Assembly: GCF_016239305.1 (NCBI RefSeq)
Contig: NZ_JAEHOQ010000011.1
Coordinates: 62,001-126,000, forward strand
Source: Proteus vulgaris
GTDB lineage: Bacteria > Pseudomonadota > Gammaproteobacteria > Enterobacterales > Enterobacteriaceae
DNA: 64,000 nt
Reading direction: 5' to 3'
Made by a program: the position numbers and the translations under genes. Of the stretch, positions 1 to 11,511 are shown piece by piece; positions within the stretch are counted from its first letter, which is position 1; each line of letters opens with the position of its first letter. The notes below the pieces were generated by a model. The model was given only the letters and a program-made list of their open reading frames with translations. It had not been told where the DNA came from and ran no database searches.

Positions 1-17
1 ATCTAAAAGATAACAAA

Positions 18-413
<396 letters not shown>

Positions 414-425
414 CTATTATCCCGA

Positions 426-863
<438 letters not shown>

Positions 864-983
864 TTACCCAATGTTTAGTTACACGTTGGTGAACGCTCGG
901 TTCAAATACTATTGAGGTTCACACGACTCTTGTGTCCAGCAAACCTACCCCTTCGAGTAGCACTGCTGACTCTAAAATGCGAG

Positions 984-1004
984 TTTTTTGGGAAATAAAA
1001 AACT
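984..1004 (-). other. hairpin in rplM leader
   Basis: GTTTTTT and AAAAAAC arms flank a 7-base loop in the rplM 5' leader. It is AU-rich and therefore weak. It might contribute to leader regulation, but nothing in the sequence proves it. Confidence 0.3.
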
Positions 1005-1026
1005 TGCTGCAACGTGGGGTCGCAAG

Positions 1027-1032
1027 ATTATA
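1027..1032 (-). promoter_or_regulatory. rplM-rpsI promoter -10 box
   Basis: On the minus strand this reads TATAAT, a perfect sigma-70 -10 hexamer, followed by CTTGCGACCCC. That GC-rich discriminator is typical of ribosomal-protein promoters under stringent control. The -35 hexamer is poor, so this is a prediction from the -10 box and discriminator only. Confidence 0.6.
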
Positions 1033-1288
1033 GAGAAGTCAGAAAAAAAAATCGAGTCATAATTGAAAAACAATTGAATTCTTTTTCAATATTTCAGTGA
1101 AAAAAACGAATTTAGCACTTTTTTCTGATTTGACTGATAAATTCTTGCTACCTGAAGAGAAGAATTGTTCCTTTCCAGAGCGTTTGTAAGCTGCCTAATG
1201 CTTTCTATTTTCATATAAAAAAACATCAAGCAACTTAACCTGCGCCATCCTACCATAATGAAAGATGACTTTCTTCAAGAATTAAACA

Positions 1289-2404
1289 TTAAGCGAGATG
1301 AGGTTGTACCAAATATTCTTCACTTTGCATCTCTTGCAAACGAGAAAGGCAACGCTGATATTCAAACTGTAAAAAATCACCTTGGTAAATCGCATTCATT
1401 TCAACATCGGCATTAATAATCAGTTTCACTCTACGTTCATAAAATTCATCAACTAATGCTAAAAACCGGCGAGCAACATCTTCATTTAACGCGTTCATTT
1501 GCGTCATTTCATGTAATAAAACAGTGTGATAATGCTTAGAAAGTTCGATGTAATCAAGCTGGCTACGTGCTTCTATACATAAGGTCGAAAAATTAACTGC
1601 CAACACACCATTAGCGACTTTTCTGACTTTCATCGGGCGATGATTAATGGTTAAGGTAATATCGGTTTGTGGTTCACTGGTTACTAAGTGAGAAAAAACT
1701 CTTTCCATTTCTTGACGGTTTTTATCACTTAATGGGGATAAGAAAAGATGTGCTTGCGTTAACGTTCTTAAACGATAATCAATACCTGCATCGACATTTA
1801 AAATGTCACAATGATGTTTGATTTGTTCTATAGCGGGTAAAAAACGAGAACGCTGTAACCCATTGCGATAAAGCTCATCAGGAGGAATATTCGATGTTGC
1901 GACCAACGTGATCCCTCTGGCAAATAACGCTTCTAGCAACGTACCTAAAATCATTGCATCCGTAATATCAGAAACAAAAAACTCATCAAAACAAAGCACA
2001 TCTGTTTGTGCTTTAAAGCCATCAGCAATAATTTCTAGTGGATTTTCTTGTCCTTGTAAACTTTTTAGCTCTTCTTGAACACGTAACATAAAACGATGAA
2101 AGTGGAGTCGCAACTTACGCTCTGTTGGTAAACTTTGATAAAACATATCCATAAGCCATGTTTTACCTCGTCCCACTCCGCCCCACATATATAAGCCACG
2201 TTCTGGTGCAACAAGCTGTTTTTTTGTGCGAATTCGCCCGAATAATCGTTGTGTTAACGAATTTTTTTCTGGTGGAGTCTCTTTTAATAATGCATGGTAT
2301 ATCTGCTGAAGGTGGAGAACAGTTTTTCGCTGAACATCATCAGGTTGATAATCACCTTGCATCAATGCGGCTTCATAAAGTGATAACGGCGTACTAACAG
2401 TCAT
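1289..2404 (-). CDS. zapE: cell-division ATPase ZapE (YhcM)
   Basis: AFG1-like P-loop ATPase that associates with the Z-ring under stress or low oxygen in E. coli. I take the ATG at 2404 (MTVSTPLSLYEAAL) because E. coli ZapE starts at the equivalent point and AGAGGG lies just upstream; the open frame runs 30 codons further. That gives 371 residues against 375 in E. coli. Walker A GGVGRGKT is at residues 75-82 and Walker B LCFDE at about 137-141. It is divergent from zapG, another division gene, with about 200 bases between them. Confidence 0.93.
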   Translation of the reverse strand: MTVSTPLSLYEAALMQGDYQPDDVQRKTVLHLQQIYHALLKETPPEKNSLTQRLFGRIRTKKQLVAPERGLYMWGGVGRGKTWLMDMFYQSLPTERKLRLHFHRFMLRVQEELKSLQGQENPLEIIADGFKAQTDVLCFDEFFVSDITDAMILGTLLEALFARGITLVATSNIPPDELYRNGLQRSRFLPAIEQIKHHCDILNVDAGIDYRLRTLTQAHLFLSPLSDKNRQEMERVFSHLVTSEPQTDITLTINHRPMKVRKVANGVLAVNFSTLCIEARSQLDYIELSKHYHTVLLHEMTQMNALNEDVARRFLALVDEFYERRVKLIINADVEMNAIYQGDFLQFEYQRCLSRLQEMQSEEYLVQPHLA

Positions 2405-2607
2405 GAATGCCCTCTTATCCTTAATTTTCTGACATAGTGGGTTGTGTCTGTCGAATGCCTCTATTATAAGCATTAAGAGTTGTTTTAACATCAACGTAAC
2501 ACAGGAATTTCATATTAAGCTTAAGGATATTATTCCACCCATGCCTTTTAGCGGTTATGATGTTATAAGAATCCATCGTCCTCACTATTAGATGAAAAGG
2601 AGTTGCC

Positions 2608-3012
2608 ATGGTTTGGGTTTATGCACTGATTGGATTAGTTGTAGGTCTTATTATCGGCGCACTCGCAATGCGTTACGGTAACAGCACCCTTCGCCAACAA
2701 GATGCTATAAAAGCAGAGTTAGATACAAAAAAAGAAGAACTGGACACTTATCGCAATGAGCTTGTCAGCCACTTTGCTAGAAGCGCTGAACTATTAGATA
2801 ACATGGCGAGAGATTACCGTCAGCTTTACCAACATATGGCAAAAAGCTCTAATGAACTCATGCCAGATATGCCAGCTCAAGATAATCCATTTAATTACCG
2901 ATTAAGTGAATCTGAAGCAGCAAATGATCAATCTCCAATAAAAATGCCACCTCGTGATTACTCCGAAGGGGCATCCGGGTTGTTCAGACCTACAGAGAAA
3001 AAAGACAGTTAA
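2608..3012 (+). CDS. zapG: Z-ring associated protein ZapG (YhcB, DUF1043)
   Basis: Inner-membrane protein of the YhcB/DUF1043 family, linked in E. coli to division, cell shape and envelope synthesis. It is 134 residues. Residues 3-21 form one N-terminal membrane helix (VWVYALIGLVVGLIIGALA). This is followed by a probable coiled coil (about 28-70), rich in K, E and Q, and a polar disordered tail. AAAAGGAG lies just before the ATG. The gene ends at a strong terminator, so it is probably its own unit between divergent zapE and degQ. Confidence 0.93.
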   Translation: MVWVYALIGLVVGLIIGALAMRYGNSTLRQQDAIKAELDTKKEELDTYRNELVSHFARSAELLDNMARDYRQLYQHMAKSSNELMPDMPAQDNPFNYRLSESEAANDQSPIKMPPRDYSEGASGLFRPTEKKDS

Positions 3013-3016
3013 TATT

Positions 3017-3048
3017 AAAACGCCACATTTATTGTGGCGTTTTTCTTT
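3017..3048 (+). terminator. rho-independent terminator of zapG
   Basis: ACGCCACA and TGTGGCGT form an 8-bp stem, extended by A/T pairs, with a 5-base loop and a following TTTTTCTTTCT. It lies 5 bases past the zapG stop. Confidence 0.88.
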
Positions 3049-3242
3049 CTATTAAATACCATAAAATGACAATTATTCGCTATGGTTTTAAAGATAGCTT
3101 TTGTCTTGTAAATCCGTGTAAAAGGAAGCAAAGTGCATCATGTCTTAATGAACTTTCCTTTGCTAGTACAGGTCTTAATGACATCGTGCTCATTTTGAGC
3201 AATAAATTTTATTTTGATAACTGTATCAAGAGACTCTAATTC

Positions 3243-4634
3243 ATGTTGACTAAAAAAAGAAAATTATTACTTAGTGCATTAGCAATAAGTGTCGGACTTT
3301 CACTCTCAACTATCCCAGCAACCAGTATGGCCGCGCTACCAGCTGTCATGCCATCGGGAGAACAACTCCCAAGCCTTGCACCTATGTTAGAAAAAGTGCT
3401 ACCAGCTGTTGTCAGTGTGCATGTTTCAGGAACACGAGTACAAAGCCAACAAGTGCCTGAAGAGTTTAAATTTTTCTTTGGTCCCAATTTTCCATCACAA
3501 CAACAGAGTATTCGCCCTTTTGAAGGTTTAGGCTCAGGCGTTATTATTGATGCCCAAAAAGGCTATGTATTAACCAATAATCATGTTGTTGATGGTGCAG
3601 ATAAAATTCAACTGCAAATTAATGATGGTCGTGAATTTAGCGCCAAATTAATTGGTAGCGATCCACAAACAGATATCGCCTTACTGCAAATTGAAAAACC
3701 AACAAATTTAACAGCAATAAAAATGGCGGACTCAGACCAACTACGTGTTGGTGACTTTGCTGTCGCCGTGGGTAATCCATTTGGTTTAGGTCAAACCGCA
3801 ACATCCGGTATTATTTCCGCATTAGGCCGTAGTGGCTTAAATCTTGAAGGGTTAGAGAACTTTATTCAAACGGATGCTTCTATCAACCGTGGTAACTCTG
3901 GTGGCGCCTTAGTCAACTTAAATGGTGAGTTAATCGGAATTAACACCGCTATTTTAGCACCTGGAGGTGGCAATATCGGTATCGGCTTTGCTATCCCAAG
4001 TAATATGGCACGAGATCTTAGCCAACAGCTGATTTCTCATGGCGAAGTTAAACGTGGCATCTTAGGTATTCGTGGTACAGAAATGAATTCTGATCTGGCG
4101 AAATCCTTTAATATTGATGCACAACGTGGTGCTTTCGTTAGCGAAGTTTTACCTGACTCATCTGCAGCAAAAGCAGGTATTAAACCGGGTGACGTTTTAA
4201 TTTCTGTTGATGGAAAACGCATCAATAGCTTTGCAGAATTACGTGCTAAAGTCGGTACAACGCCTCCAGGTAAAGAAATTTTGATTGGCTTAATCCGTCA
4301 AGGTAAACCAATGGATGTTAAAGTGACATTAGAGAAACAATCGGCAGATGCAACACGCGCAGATAACTTCTCTCCTGCACTACAAGGCGCCACATTAAGT
4401 AACTACTTAAACAAACAAGTCAAAGCCGTCGTTGTGGATTCTGTAGAGAAAGATTCCGCGGCTGCTGCATCTGGTTTACAAAAAGGCGACCTGATTATTG
4501 GTATTAATAACACGCCAATTGCATCATTGGGCGATTTACGTAAAGCCATTGATGCTAAACCCCCTGTTCTTGCATTAAACATTCAGCGTGGTAATGATGA
4601 AATTTACCTGCTGTTACGTAATACACCGCGCTAA
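3243..4634 (+). CDS. degQ: periplasmic serine endoprotease DegQ (HtrA family)
   Basis: HtrA protease/chaperone for misfolded periplasmic proteins, 463 residues (E. coli DegQ 455). It has a signal peptide (residues 1-30, cleavage after SMA), a trypsin-like domain with triad His114 (TNNHV), Asp144 (TDIAL) and Ser219 (GNSGG), then two PDZ domains (about 270-360 and 385-455). The linker loop after FFFGPNF is short, as in DegQ and unlike DegP's long loop. The order zapE/zapG/degQ/degS matches E. coli, which supports DegQ over DegP. Confidence 0.93.
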   Translation: MLTKKRKLLLSALAISVGLSLSTIPATSMAALPAVMPSGEQLPSLAPMLEKVLPAVVSVHVSGTRVQSQQVPEEFKFFFGPNFPSQQQSIRPFEGLGSGVIIDAQKGYVLTNNHVVDGADKIQLQINDGREFSAKLIGSDPQTDIALLQIEKPTNLTAIKMADSDQLRVGDFAVAVGNPFGLGQTATSGIISALGRSGLNLEGLENFIQTDASINRGNSGGALVNLNGELIGINTAILAPGGGNIGIGFAIPSNMARDLSQQLISHGEVKRGILGIRGTEMNSDLAKSFNIDAQRGAFVSEVLPDSSAAKAGIKPGDVLISVDGKRINSFAELRAKVGTTPPGKEILIGLIRQGKPMDVKVTLEKQSADATRADNFSPALQGATLSNYLNKQVKAVVVDSVEKDSAAAASGLQKGDLIIGINNTPIASLGDLRKAIDAKPPVLALNIQRGNDEIYLLLRNTPR

Positions 4635-4672
4635 AAAGTAAGCTTTCACTTATCTAATTTATTGATTTCCTT

Positions 4673-4706
4673 AGCCCTGTAATCTTGATTATAGGGCTTT
4701 TTTTTA
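4673..4706 (+). terminator. terminator between degQ and degS
   Basis: AGCCCTGTAATC pairs with GATTATAGGGCT (one G-U pair) and is followed by eight Ts. It separates degQ and degS transcriptionally. Confidence 0.88.
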
Positions 4707-4841
4707 TGTAAATTTTTGATAAGAGCCATTGGCTTAAAAGAGGATATTATGCACTGAGCGATGCTTTCATAAGTTAAACTATGCTATTCTCATCACTTCT
4801 ACGCAAATAATCTCACGGTCAGACATAAATACAGGATTTTT

Positions 4842-5912
4842 ATGTTAACTAAGTTACTGCGATCGACACTGATTGGCCTTTTAACAGCAGCAATTCTTTT
4901 GATTGCAGTCCCTTCGATCCGTCCTATTTTTATTGAACACCTAATTAATGGTGATTTTCTTAATGCTCCTTTTAGCTACAACACGGCTGTACGACGTGCG
5001 GCCCCTGCTGTCGTCAATGTTTATAGCAGTACCATGGGAAGTTTTTCTCAAGAAGGTCGCGAACTGACCTCTTTAGGTGCGGGCGTTATTATGGATGGAC
5101 GAGGTTATATTCTAACAAATCAACATGTTATTAATAATGCTGATCAGATTATTGTTGCATTACAAAATGGTGATCTTTATGAAGGCTTACTTGTTGGCTC
5201 TGATCCTTTAACTGATCTGGCCGTTTTAAAAATTGATGCTGATAAGCTTCCAACGATCCCCATTAATAGCAAGCGGATCTCACATGTTGGCGATGTTGTA
5301 CTCGCAATTGGTAACCCATTTAATATTGGGCAAACCATTACTCAAGGGATAATTAGTGCAACAGGACGCGTAGGGTTAAGTCCAACACGTTACCAAAACT
5401 TCCTACAAACAGATGCCTCGATTAATGAAGGCAACTCAGGTGGAGCACTCATTAATACAGAGGGCGAACTTGTGGGTATTAATACCATGACGTTTGACTC
5501 AGGAACCTACAATGGATATCGCCCAAGTGCTGAAGGCCTAGGCTTTGCTATTCCAACCGAACTGGCTGTAAAAATCATGAATAAACTTATTCGTGATGGT
5601 CGTGTTATTCGTGGTTTTATCGGTATTACCGCCAAAGAATTGCCGAGAATTCGCTCGTCAAATACCGATATTAAACAAATCCAAGGGCTACGTATTTTCC
5701 GGATCTCACCAAACAGTCCTGCAGATAAAGCAGGCATAAAAACAGGTGATATTATTCTTAGCATCAACCATGCTCCTGCCACTTCTGCCATGGAGATGAT
5801 GGACTATATTGCAGAGACTCGCCCTGGTACAGTATTACCCGTTACGTTATTACGCGAAGGCAATGAACTCAATGTTGATGTGACTATTTCTGAATACCAA
5901 CCAGAATCGTAA
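4842..5912 (+). CDS. degS: membrane-anchored protease DegS
   Basis: Site-1 protease of the sigma-E envelope stress pathway. It senses C-termini of misfolded porins through its PDZ domain and cuts RseA. It has 356 residues (355 in E. coli). An uncleaved N-terminal helix (about 5-30) anchors it in the inner membrane. The triad is His95 (TNQHV), Asp125 (TDLAV) and Ser199 (GNSGG). A single PDZ domain covers about 255-350. One PDZ and a membrane anchor distinguish it from DegQ upstream. Confidence 0.95.
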   Translation: MLTKLLRSTLIGLLTAAILLIAVPSIRPIFIEHLINGDFLNAPFSYNTAVRRAAPAVVNVYSSTMGSFSQEGRELTSLGAGVIMDGRGYILTNQHVINNADQIIVALQNGDLYEGLLVGSDPLTDLAVLKIDADKLPTIPINSKRISHVGDVVLAIGNPFNIGQTITQGIISATGRVGLSPTRYQNFLQTDASINEGNSGGALINTEGELVGINTMTFDSGTYNGYRPSAEGLGFAIPTELAVKIMNKLIRDGRVIRGFIGITAKELPRIRSSNTDIKQIQGLRIFRISPNSPADKAGIKTGDIILSINHAPATSAMEMMDYIAETRPGTVLPVTLLREGNELNVDVTISEYQPES

Positions 5913-5922
5913 CTCACACATA

Positions 5923-5951
5923 ATCTCCCTATTACCAGCTAATAGGGAGAT
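5923..5951. terminator. hairpin between degS and the CPCC gene
   Basis: ATCTCCCTATT and AATAGGGAGAT are perfect 11-base arms around a 7-base loop, placed between two convergent genes. There is no T-run on the plus side. The minus-strand gene's stop codon (5939-5941) falls inside the hairpin. It may act as a weak two-way terminator. Confidence 0.55.
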
Positions 5952-6187
5952 CTCATATAAAACGTCGCACTTTGTAAGCAATTTTCTTGAAAGCTTTCTG
6001 TATTACGATAATCCTCTAACGTGCTGTGATTACAACCGCTATATTCACCTTCTTTAGTACCATCATTTTGCCAACCACAAACCGGGCAGATTTCAAAAAA
6101 TGCCTCATCTTTGTCTTTAAAAACAAAATAATGGCAAGCGATACAACTCACTTCAAGTGGAAGATGACAACTGCGTTTCTCTATCAA
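5939..6187 (-). CDS. small cysteine-rich CPCC-like protein
   Basis: 82-residue protein resembling the CPCC cysteine-rich domain family: CIACHYFVFKD, then EICPVCGWQNDG, then YSGCNHSTLEDYR. The four CxxC cysteines could bind zinc as a rubredoxin-like knuckle. The family's first motif is usually CPCC or CPVC; here it reads CIAC. The family has no established biochemical role. It lies just downstream of the DUF2157 gene (6225-7286) on the same strand, 37 bases apart, so the two may share a transcript. Confidence 0.6.
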   Translation of the reverse strand: MIEKRSCHLPLEVSCIACHYFVFKDKDEAFFEICPVCGWQNDGTKEGEYSGCNHSTLEDYRNTESFQENCLQSATFYMRSPY

Positions 6188-6224
6188 AGTAATCTCCTAT
6201 TACAACAACGAATAAAGCGAAGTC

Positions 6225-7286
6225 TTATTCATTTTCACTCGGTTTATTCGTAAGTGAATTATGTTCAACAGCATGCCAAATCTTTTCAGCTTTTCGTCCA
6301 ATTAAAATCAATGAAATAGCTAAAATAAAGAAGAAAATCGCACTGTGTAAGCTATCCCAGAAATATTCAAAAAAACGAGTGTAAAGGTTAATACCTAGGA
6401 ATGTCAGGCCAAAGCCTCTTAACATGCCATCATCCGTTTTAAGGCTGATATAGATACAAATAACGGAAACAATACCAAATAACAGTGCCCAAGGTAACAA
6501 ATTCATACTTGAAGTACGATACCAAGTATCAGGATCGTAATTACCGAAAATAGACATGATCCATAACGCAATAAAGAGATAAGTGAGCCCCATTATTTTT
6601 GTAATGGTAAACAAGCGACGATGCGCCAATACATTTTGCAGAAAACAGCACCCGGCGAGTAAAGCTGCACCAAAAATAACAAAACGAATAGGATAGTTCA
6701 TCCCTAACCAATAAGCGCCCCAACCTGACATATAGCCCGTTTCAGCGCCAAACCAATTCCCTAACATCAATAAGAAAAATAACCACACCAAAGATGAACG
6801 ACTGATAAAACCAATCACACCATAAATCACACAACCAATTAAAAAGAGAGGCGCAATATGGCCACTTCCTGTATCCAGTAATTCACCGAGTTGCCAAAGA
6901 AAAATAGCGGTAAACATTACACCTAAAAAGAGAATAAATTCAGTACTATAGTGCCACTGTGTTTCTTTTCGCTGACGCCTAAATCCCCAAAAATAAAGTA
7001 TGCTGGCAATAAGTGCCGGAGATATCACTCGCATAATTTCAGAAACACTAAAAATTTCAATTAGATAATAAACTAATGCGCTGTCACTAAAGATACTGCC
7101 AACAGCAATAATCAAACACACAATTGCTATCCAAAACGCGTAACGGCTCAACCTTTTCCAATCAAAGGGAATGCGTTGTAACGTACTTCCTAGTTGCTGG
7201 TGTTCTTGTTCTGAAATCTCACCAGATTGTTGCCATTTATCAAGCGCTTGGCGAATAAGGCGTTCTTGTTTCCTTGTTACCTGCAT
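6225..7286 (-). CDS. DUF2157 polytopic membrane protein
   Basis: 353-residue inner-membrane protein. The soluble N-terminus (residues 1-45, QERLIRQALDKWQQSGEISEQEHQQL) matches the start typical of DUF2157 proteins. About ten hydrophobic segments follow from residue 50 to 340, and the tail is short and polar. The function of the family is unknown. It stands alone between the small CPCC gene and murA. Confidence 0.7.
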   Translation of the reverse strand: MQVTRKQERLIRQALDKWQQSGEISEQEHQQLGSTLQRIPFDWKRLSRYAFWIAIVCLIIAVGSIFSDSALVYYLIEIFSVSEIMRVISPALIASILYFWGFRRQRKETQWHYSTEFILFLGVMFTAIFLWQLGELLDTGSGHIAPLFLIGCVIYGVIGFISRSSLVWLFFLLMLGNWFGAETGYMSGWGAYWLGMNYPIRFVIFGAALLAGCCFLQNVLAHRRLFTITKIMGLTYLFIALWIMSIFGNYDPDTWYRTSSMNLLPWALLFGIVSVICIYISLKTDDGMLRGFGLTFLGINLYTRFFEYFWDSLHSAIFFFILAISLILIGRKAEKIWHAVEHNSLTNKPSENE

Positions 7287-7413
7287 ATTTGTTCCTTTCT
7301 TTCAGCTCATCGAGTTTTTTCTAAAACAGGTCTATTTTTCTTACTGTATCTTGCCACGAAAGAAATACCTTATGAATTATCCTATTCTATTGAGAGTTCT
7401 ATTGAAATAATGC

Positions 7414-7452
7414 ATAAAAAAACCATAGCACAACAATGCACTATGGTTTTAA
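7414..7452 (-). terminator. terminator of murA
   Basis: Read on the minus strand, CCATAG and CTATGG arms (with further partial pairing inside) are followed by TTTTTTT. It lies about 30 bases past the murA stop codon. Confidence 0.8.
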
Positions 7453-7480
7453 AAGGTTAAAAAGAGGTAACTAAAATAGA

Positions 7481-8791
<1,311 letters not shown>

Positions 8792-9046
8792 TCAAAGCCC
8801 GTTAAGTTTACGATCCCTCTTCCACTCATCAGGTGTGTAGGCTTTAATAGACAAAGCGTGAATACGGTTATCTGCGATATATTCCATCAAAGGGGCATAA
8901 ATGGTCTGTTGTTGTTTTACTCTGCTCATTCCCTCAAACATAGCGCCAACAACGACAACTTGAAAATGACTGCCATCACCGTTAACGATGACTTCATCTA
9001 AAGACAGGCTGTCCATTAATACTTGTTTGATTTCATTTGTATCCAT
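8792..9046 (-). CDS. ibaG: BolA family protein IbaG
   Basis: BolA-like protein (YrbA), 84 residues, linked to acid resistance and to iron-sulfur handling with monothiol glutaredoxins. It has the family pattern: a beta hairpin with [12 protein letters not shown], the helix [13 protein letters not shown], and [13 protein letters not shown] near the C-terminus. It sits directly upstream of murA. A terminator (9121-9165) isolates it from the mla operon. Confidence 0.93.
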   Translation of the reverse strand: MDTNEIKQVLMDSLSLDEVIVNGDGSHFQVVVVGAMFEGMSRVKQQQTIYAPLMEYIADNRIHALSIKAYTPDEWKRDRKLNGL

Positions 9047-9120
9047 AATTGCTCAATCTCAACGTTAAAATAATAATCAGTCGTCTATCCTAATGGAATC
9101 CGCCCTACTCTTAAACCATC

Positions 9121-9165
9121 AAAAACCCCCTTAATGATAAAAGTATCACGAAGGGGGTTTTTTAA
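9121..9165 (-). terminator. terminator of the mla operon
   Basis: AAAAACCCCCTT and AAGGGGGTTTTT arms, 12 bp perfect, surround an 18-base loop with a T-run on either strand. On the minus strand it ends mlaFEDCB before ibaG. Confidence 0.88.
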
Positions 9166-9187
9166 TTGCATTTACTTAAAACCAGGA

Positions 9188-9481
9188 TCAGACAATATTC
9201 ATAATTTCATCAAGATCATAGAGAGTAATCAGTGTTTGAAAACGCTCACTCACACCTTGAATAATAAATTGGCGGTGTTGTGCTTCCATCTCTGCTTTTA
9301 GGTGAACAAAAAGTGCCAATCCTGTTGAATCAATATGATTCAATGCTGAAATATCAATAATATTAATATCGGCTAATAATGCTTTACGTTGCTGCCAAGC
9401 AGGTAGTAACGTTTCGCGATCTAACGTTCCTTGGAAAAAGAGGATATCGCCCTTTTTTTCCCAATTTAACGAGGATGACAT
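9188..9481 (-). CDS. mlaB: STAS-domain protein MlaB
   Basis: Cytoplasmic STAS-domain subunit of the MlaFEDB phospholipid transporter; it binds and stabilises the MlaF ATPase. I use the ATG at 9481 (MSSSLNWEKKGDILFFQG), giving 97 residues exactly as in E. coli; the open frame reaches 13 codons further, into mlaC. The conserved IDISALNHIDSTGLALFVHL segment carries the STAS signature. The start lies one base past the mlaC stop, so the two are translationally coupled. Confidence 0.9.
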   Translation of the reverse strand: MSSSLNWEKKGDILFFQGTLDRETLLPAWQQRKALLADINIIDISALNHIDSTGLALFVHLKAEMEAQHRQFIIQGVSERFQTLITLYDLDEIMNIV

Positions 9482-9482
9482 C

Positions 9483-10112
9483 TTATTTTTTCTCATCCAG
9501 TGTAATTGGCGTTTTGGCACTGATTTCTAACTGTTTTGTTAAACCATCAACACCTTTAGAATTTAAAATATCTGACCACTCATTTTGTTTTGTAGTGATC
9601 ATGCTGACACCTTCCGCAATCATGTCATAAGCTTGCCATTCACCTGTTTTACTATTTTTGCGCCATTGAAAATCAAGGCGAACAGGTGGGCGACCATTTT
9701 TATCAATAATGGTAACGCGAATAGTAAGGTTTGTTTTATCTGCAAACGGTTTTGCTGGTTCTATACGGTATTCTTGCCCTTCATACATCGCTAATGCTTG
9801 ACCGTACACTTGTGCAAGATACGCTTCAAATGCAGTAAAATATGCATCACGTTGAGCCGGTGTTGCAGTACGATAATAAGGCCCTAACACTAATGCACCC
9901 GCATATTTAATTTGGACATAAGGCAATAATTCTTGTTGAACAATTTGACGTAAAACTTCAGGGTTCTTACGAATTTCAGGCTGTTCATTTTTTAATTTAG
10001 TAAACGTCTTTTGTGCGGCATCTTCCATCAGTGTGTATGGATTGGTTTTATCTACAGCCATCGCAAAAGGTGTAACGACTAACAGTGCGACCATTAATAA
10101 GCGTTTAAACAT
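9483..10112 (-). CDS. mlaC: periplasmic phospholipid-binding protein MlaC
   Basis: Periplasmic lipid carrier between the outer-membrane MlaA complex and MlaD. It has 209 residues: a signal peptide (about 1-19, VVTPFAMA then VDKTNPY), then the MlaC/Ttg2D domain with [16 protein letters not shown]. The tail contains [15 protein letters not shown]. It lies 82 bases downstream of mlaD on the minus strand and abuts mlaB. Confidence 0.94.
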   Translation of the reverse strand: MFKRLLMVALLVVTPFAMAVDKTNPYTLMEDAAQKTFTKLKNEQPEIRKNPEVLRQIVQQELLPYVQIKYAGALVLGPYYRTATPAQRDAYFTAFEAYLAQVYGQALAMYEGQEYRIEPAKPFADKTNLTIRVTIIDKNGRPPVRLDFQWRKNSKTGEWQAYDMIAEGVSMITTKQNEWSDILNSKGVDGLTKQLEISAKTPITLDEKK

Positions 10113-10194
10113 ACTTTCGCTCTCCTAAAAAGGTTTTAATAATAGGATGCTTTACTTAATTAAATGTATAAATACATCCTATAAGAATTAACGA

Positions 10195-10725
10195 TTAAGG
10201 TAATGCTGGTTGTTCTTCAGTGGATTCAGATTTTGCTGAGCTATCACCATCCCCTGTTTTATAAAGGAACTGACCGATGAGATCCTCTAGCACCATTGCT
10301 GAATTGGTATTTGTGATCCGTCCTCCGTCTTCAAGCAAAGTAGAATCTAATGCTTCATCATAAAAACCTAAATTCAATGCAAGGAACTGTTCACCTAATA
10401 AACCAGAGGTACGAATAGACAGTGAGCTACTTTCTGGAATGTGGTCATAAATACTCAGAATATCGAGCGCGACTTCAGGACGGTAATTCCCTTCATCTTC
10501 TTCTTTTAAGGTGATAGACGAAACACGACCAATCACTACACCACCAATCTTAACTGGGGAACGTTCTTTTAACCCACCAATATTACCGAAGCTGGCATAA
10601 ACGCGATAAGTCGGTTGATTACCCATTTCTTTAATATCAGCCACTTTCAGGCATAAGAAAATCACAGCGGCTAGCGCAATCAGAACAAATAGACCAACCC
10701 AAACTTCAATTTTTTTACTTTGCAT
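10195..10725 (-). CDS. mlaD: MCE-domain lipid transport protein MlaD
   Basis: Inner-membrane anchored MCE protein whose hexamer forms the periplasmic lipid channel on MlaE. It has 176 residues: one N-terminal membrane helix (about 8-27, WVGLFVLIALAAVIFLCLKV), then the MCE domain with FGNIGGLKERSPVKIGGVVIGRV. The tail is polar and serine/glutamate rich. It overlaps closely with mlaE (3 bases between them). Confidence 0.95.
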   Translation of the reverse strand: MQSKKIEVWVGLFVLIALAAVIFLCLKVADIKEMGNQPTYRVYASFGNIGGLKERSPVKIGGVVIGRVSSITLKEEDEGNYRPEVALDILSIYDHIPESSSLSIRTSGLLGEQFLALNLGFYDEALDSTLLEDGGRITNTNSAMVLEDLIGQFLYKTGDGDSSAKSESTEEQPALP

Positions 10726-10728
10726 GAC

Positions 10729-11508
10729 TTAGTTCCCAAACATCAGTGCTGTTAGCACAAAATCTAAACCCAATACGGCTAACGATGAATGAACAACAGT
10801 ACGTGTTGTTGCTCTGCTAATCCCTTCTGATGTTGGGATTGCGTCATACCCGTTAAAGAGCGCTATCCAAGTGACGGTAATGGCAAAAACGACACTCTTA
10901 ATAAAACAATTCACTAAATCTAATCGCCATTCAACGGCACCTTGCATAGATGCCCAGAAAAAGCCTTCATCGATCCCTTTCCAATCCACACCAACAATGG
11001 CACCACCCCAAATACCGATGGCAACAAAAATAAGTGAAAGCAATGGCATGCTAATTAAGCCGGCCCAAAAACGGGGGGCCACAACACGCCGTAAAGGATC
11101 GACAGCCATCATTTCTAAACTGGAAATTTGTTCTGTGGCTTTCATTAAACCAATTTCCGCTGTTAATGCTGAACCAGCTCGGCCTGCAAATAATAATGCG
11201 GTTACCACAGGGCCCAATTCTCGTAACAATGAGAGAGCCACCATCATGCCAAGACTGGCTTCAGCACTAAATGTAGTCAGTACCAGATAACCTTGTAATC
11301 CCAGCACCATGCCAATAAATAGACCAGATACCATGATAATTAATAAGGATTGAACGCCGACGTTATACAGTTGCTTCATTAAAAGAGGCCACTGTTTACG
11401 GAATTCCGGTTTACCGACTAATGCACGAAAGAGCATAATGCCAGCTCTACCGAATGTTGCAAAAATCGCTAACGCTCTAGCGCCAATACGAGCTAATAAA
11501 TTGACCAC
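10729..11508 (-). CDS. mlaE: phospholipid ABC transporter permease MlaE
   Basis: Integral membrane permease of the Mla system that keeps outer-membrane lipid asymmetry. It has 259 residues, very similar to E. coli MlaE along its length. Recognisable blocks are [53 protein letters not shown] (the EQ-loop region) and the C-terminal VLTALMFGN. About five or six membrane segments are visible. It is translated right after mlaF. Confidence 0.97.
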   Translation of the reverse strand: MVNLLARIGARALAIFATFGRAGIMLFRALVGKPEFRKQWPLLMKQLYNVGVQSLLIIMVSGLFIGMVLGLQGYLVLTTFSAEASLGMMVALSLLRELGPVVTALLFAGRAGSALTAEIGLMKATEQISSLEMMAVDPLRRVVAPRFWAGLISMPLLSLIFVAIGIWGGAIVGVDWKGIDEGFFWASMQGAVEWRLDLVNCFIKSVVFAITVTWIALFNGYDAIPTSEGISRATTRTVVHSSLAVLGLDFVLTALMFGN

Positions 11509-11511
11509 GTA

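Noticed and set aside
2421-2609. 62-codon frame in the zapE-zapG spacer
   Set aside because: No ribosome site; composition is that of spacer, and it overlaps the zapE leader region.
10871-11290. 139-codon open frame opposite mlaE
   Set aside because: It lies entirely antisense to a well-conserved gene; its length comes from the codon bias of mlaE.
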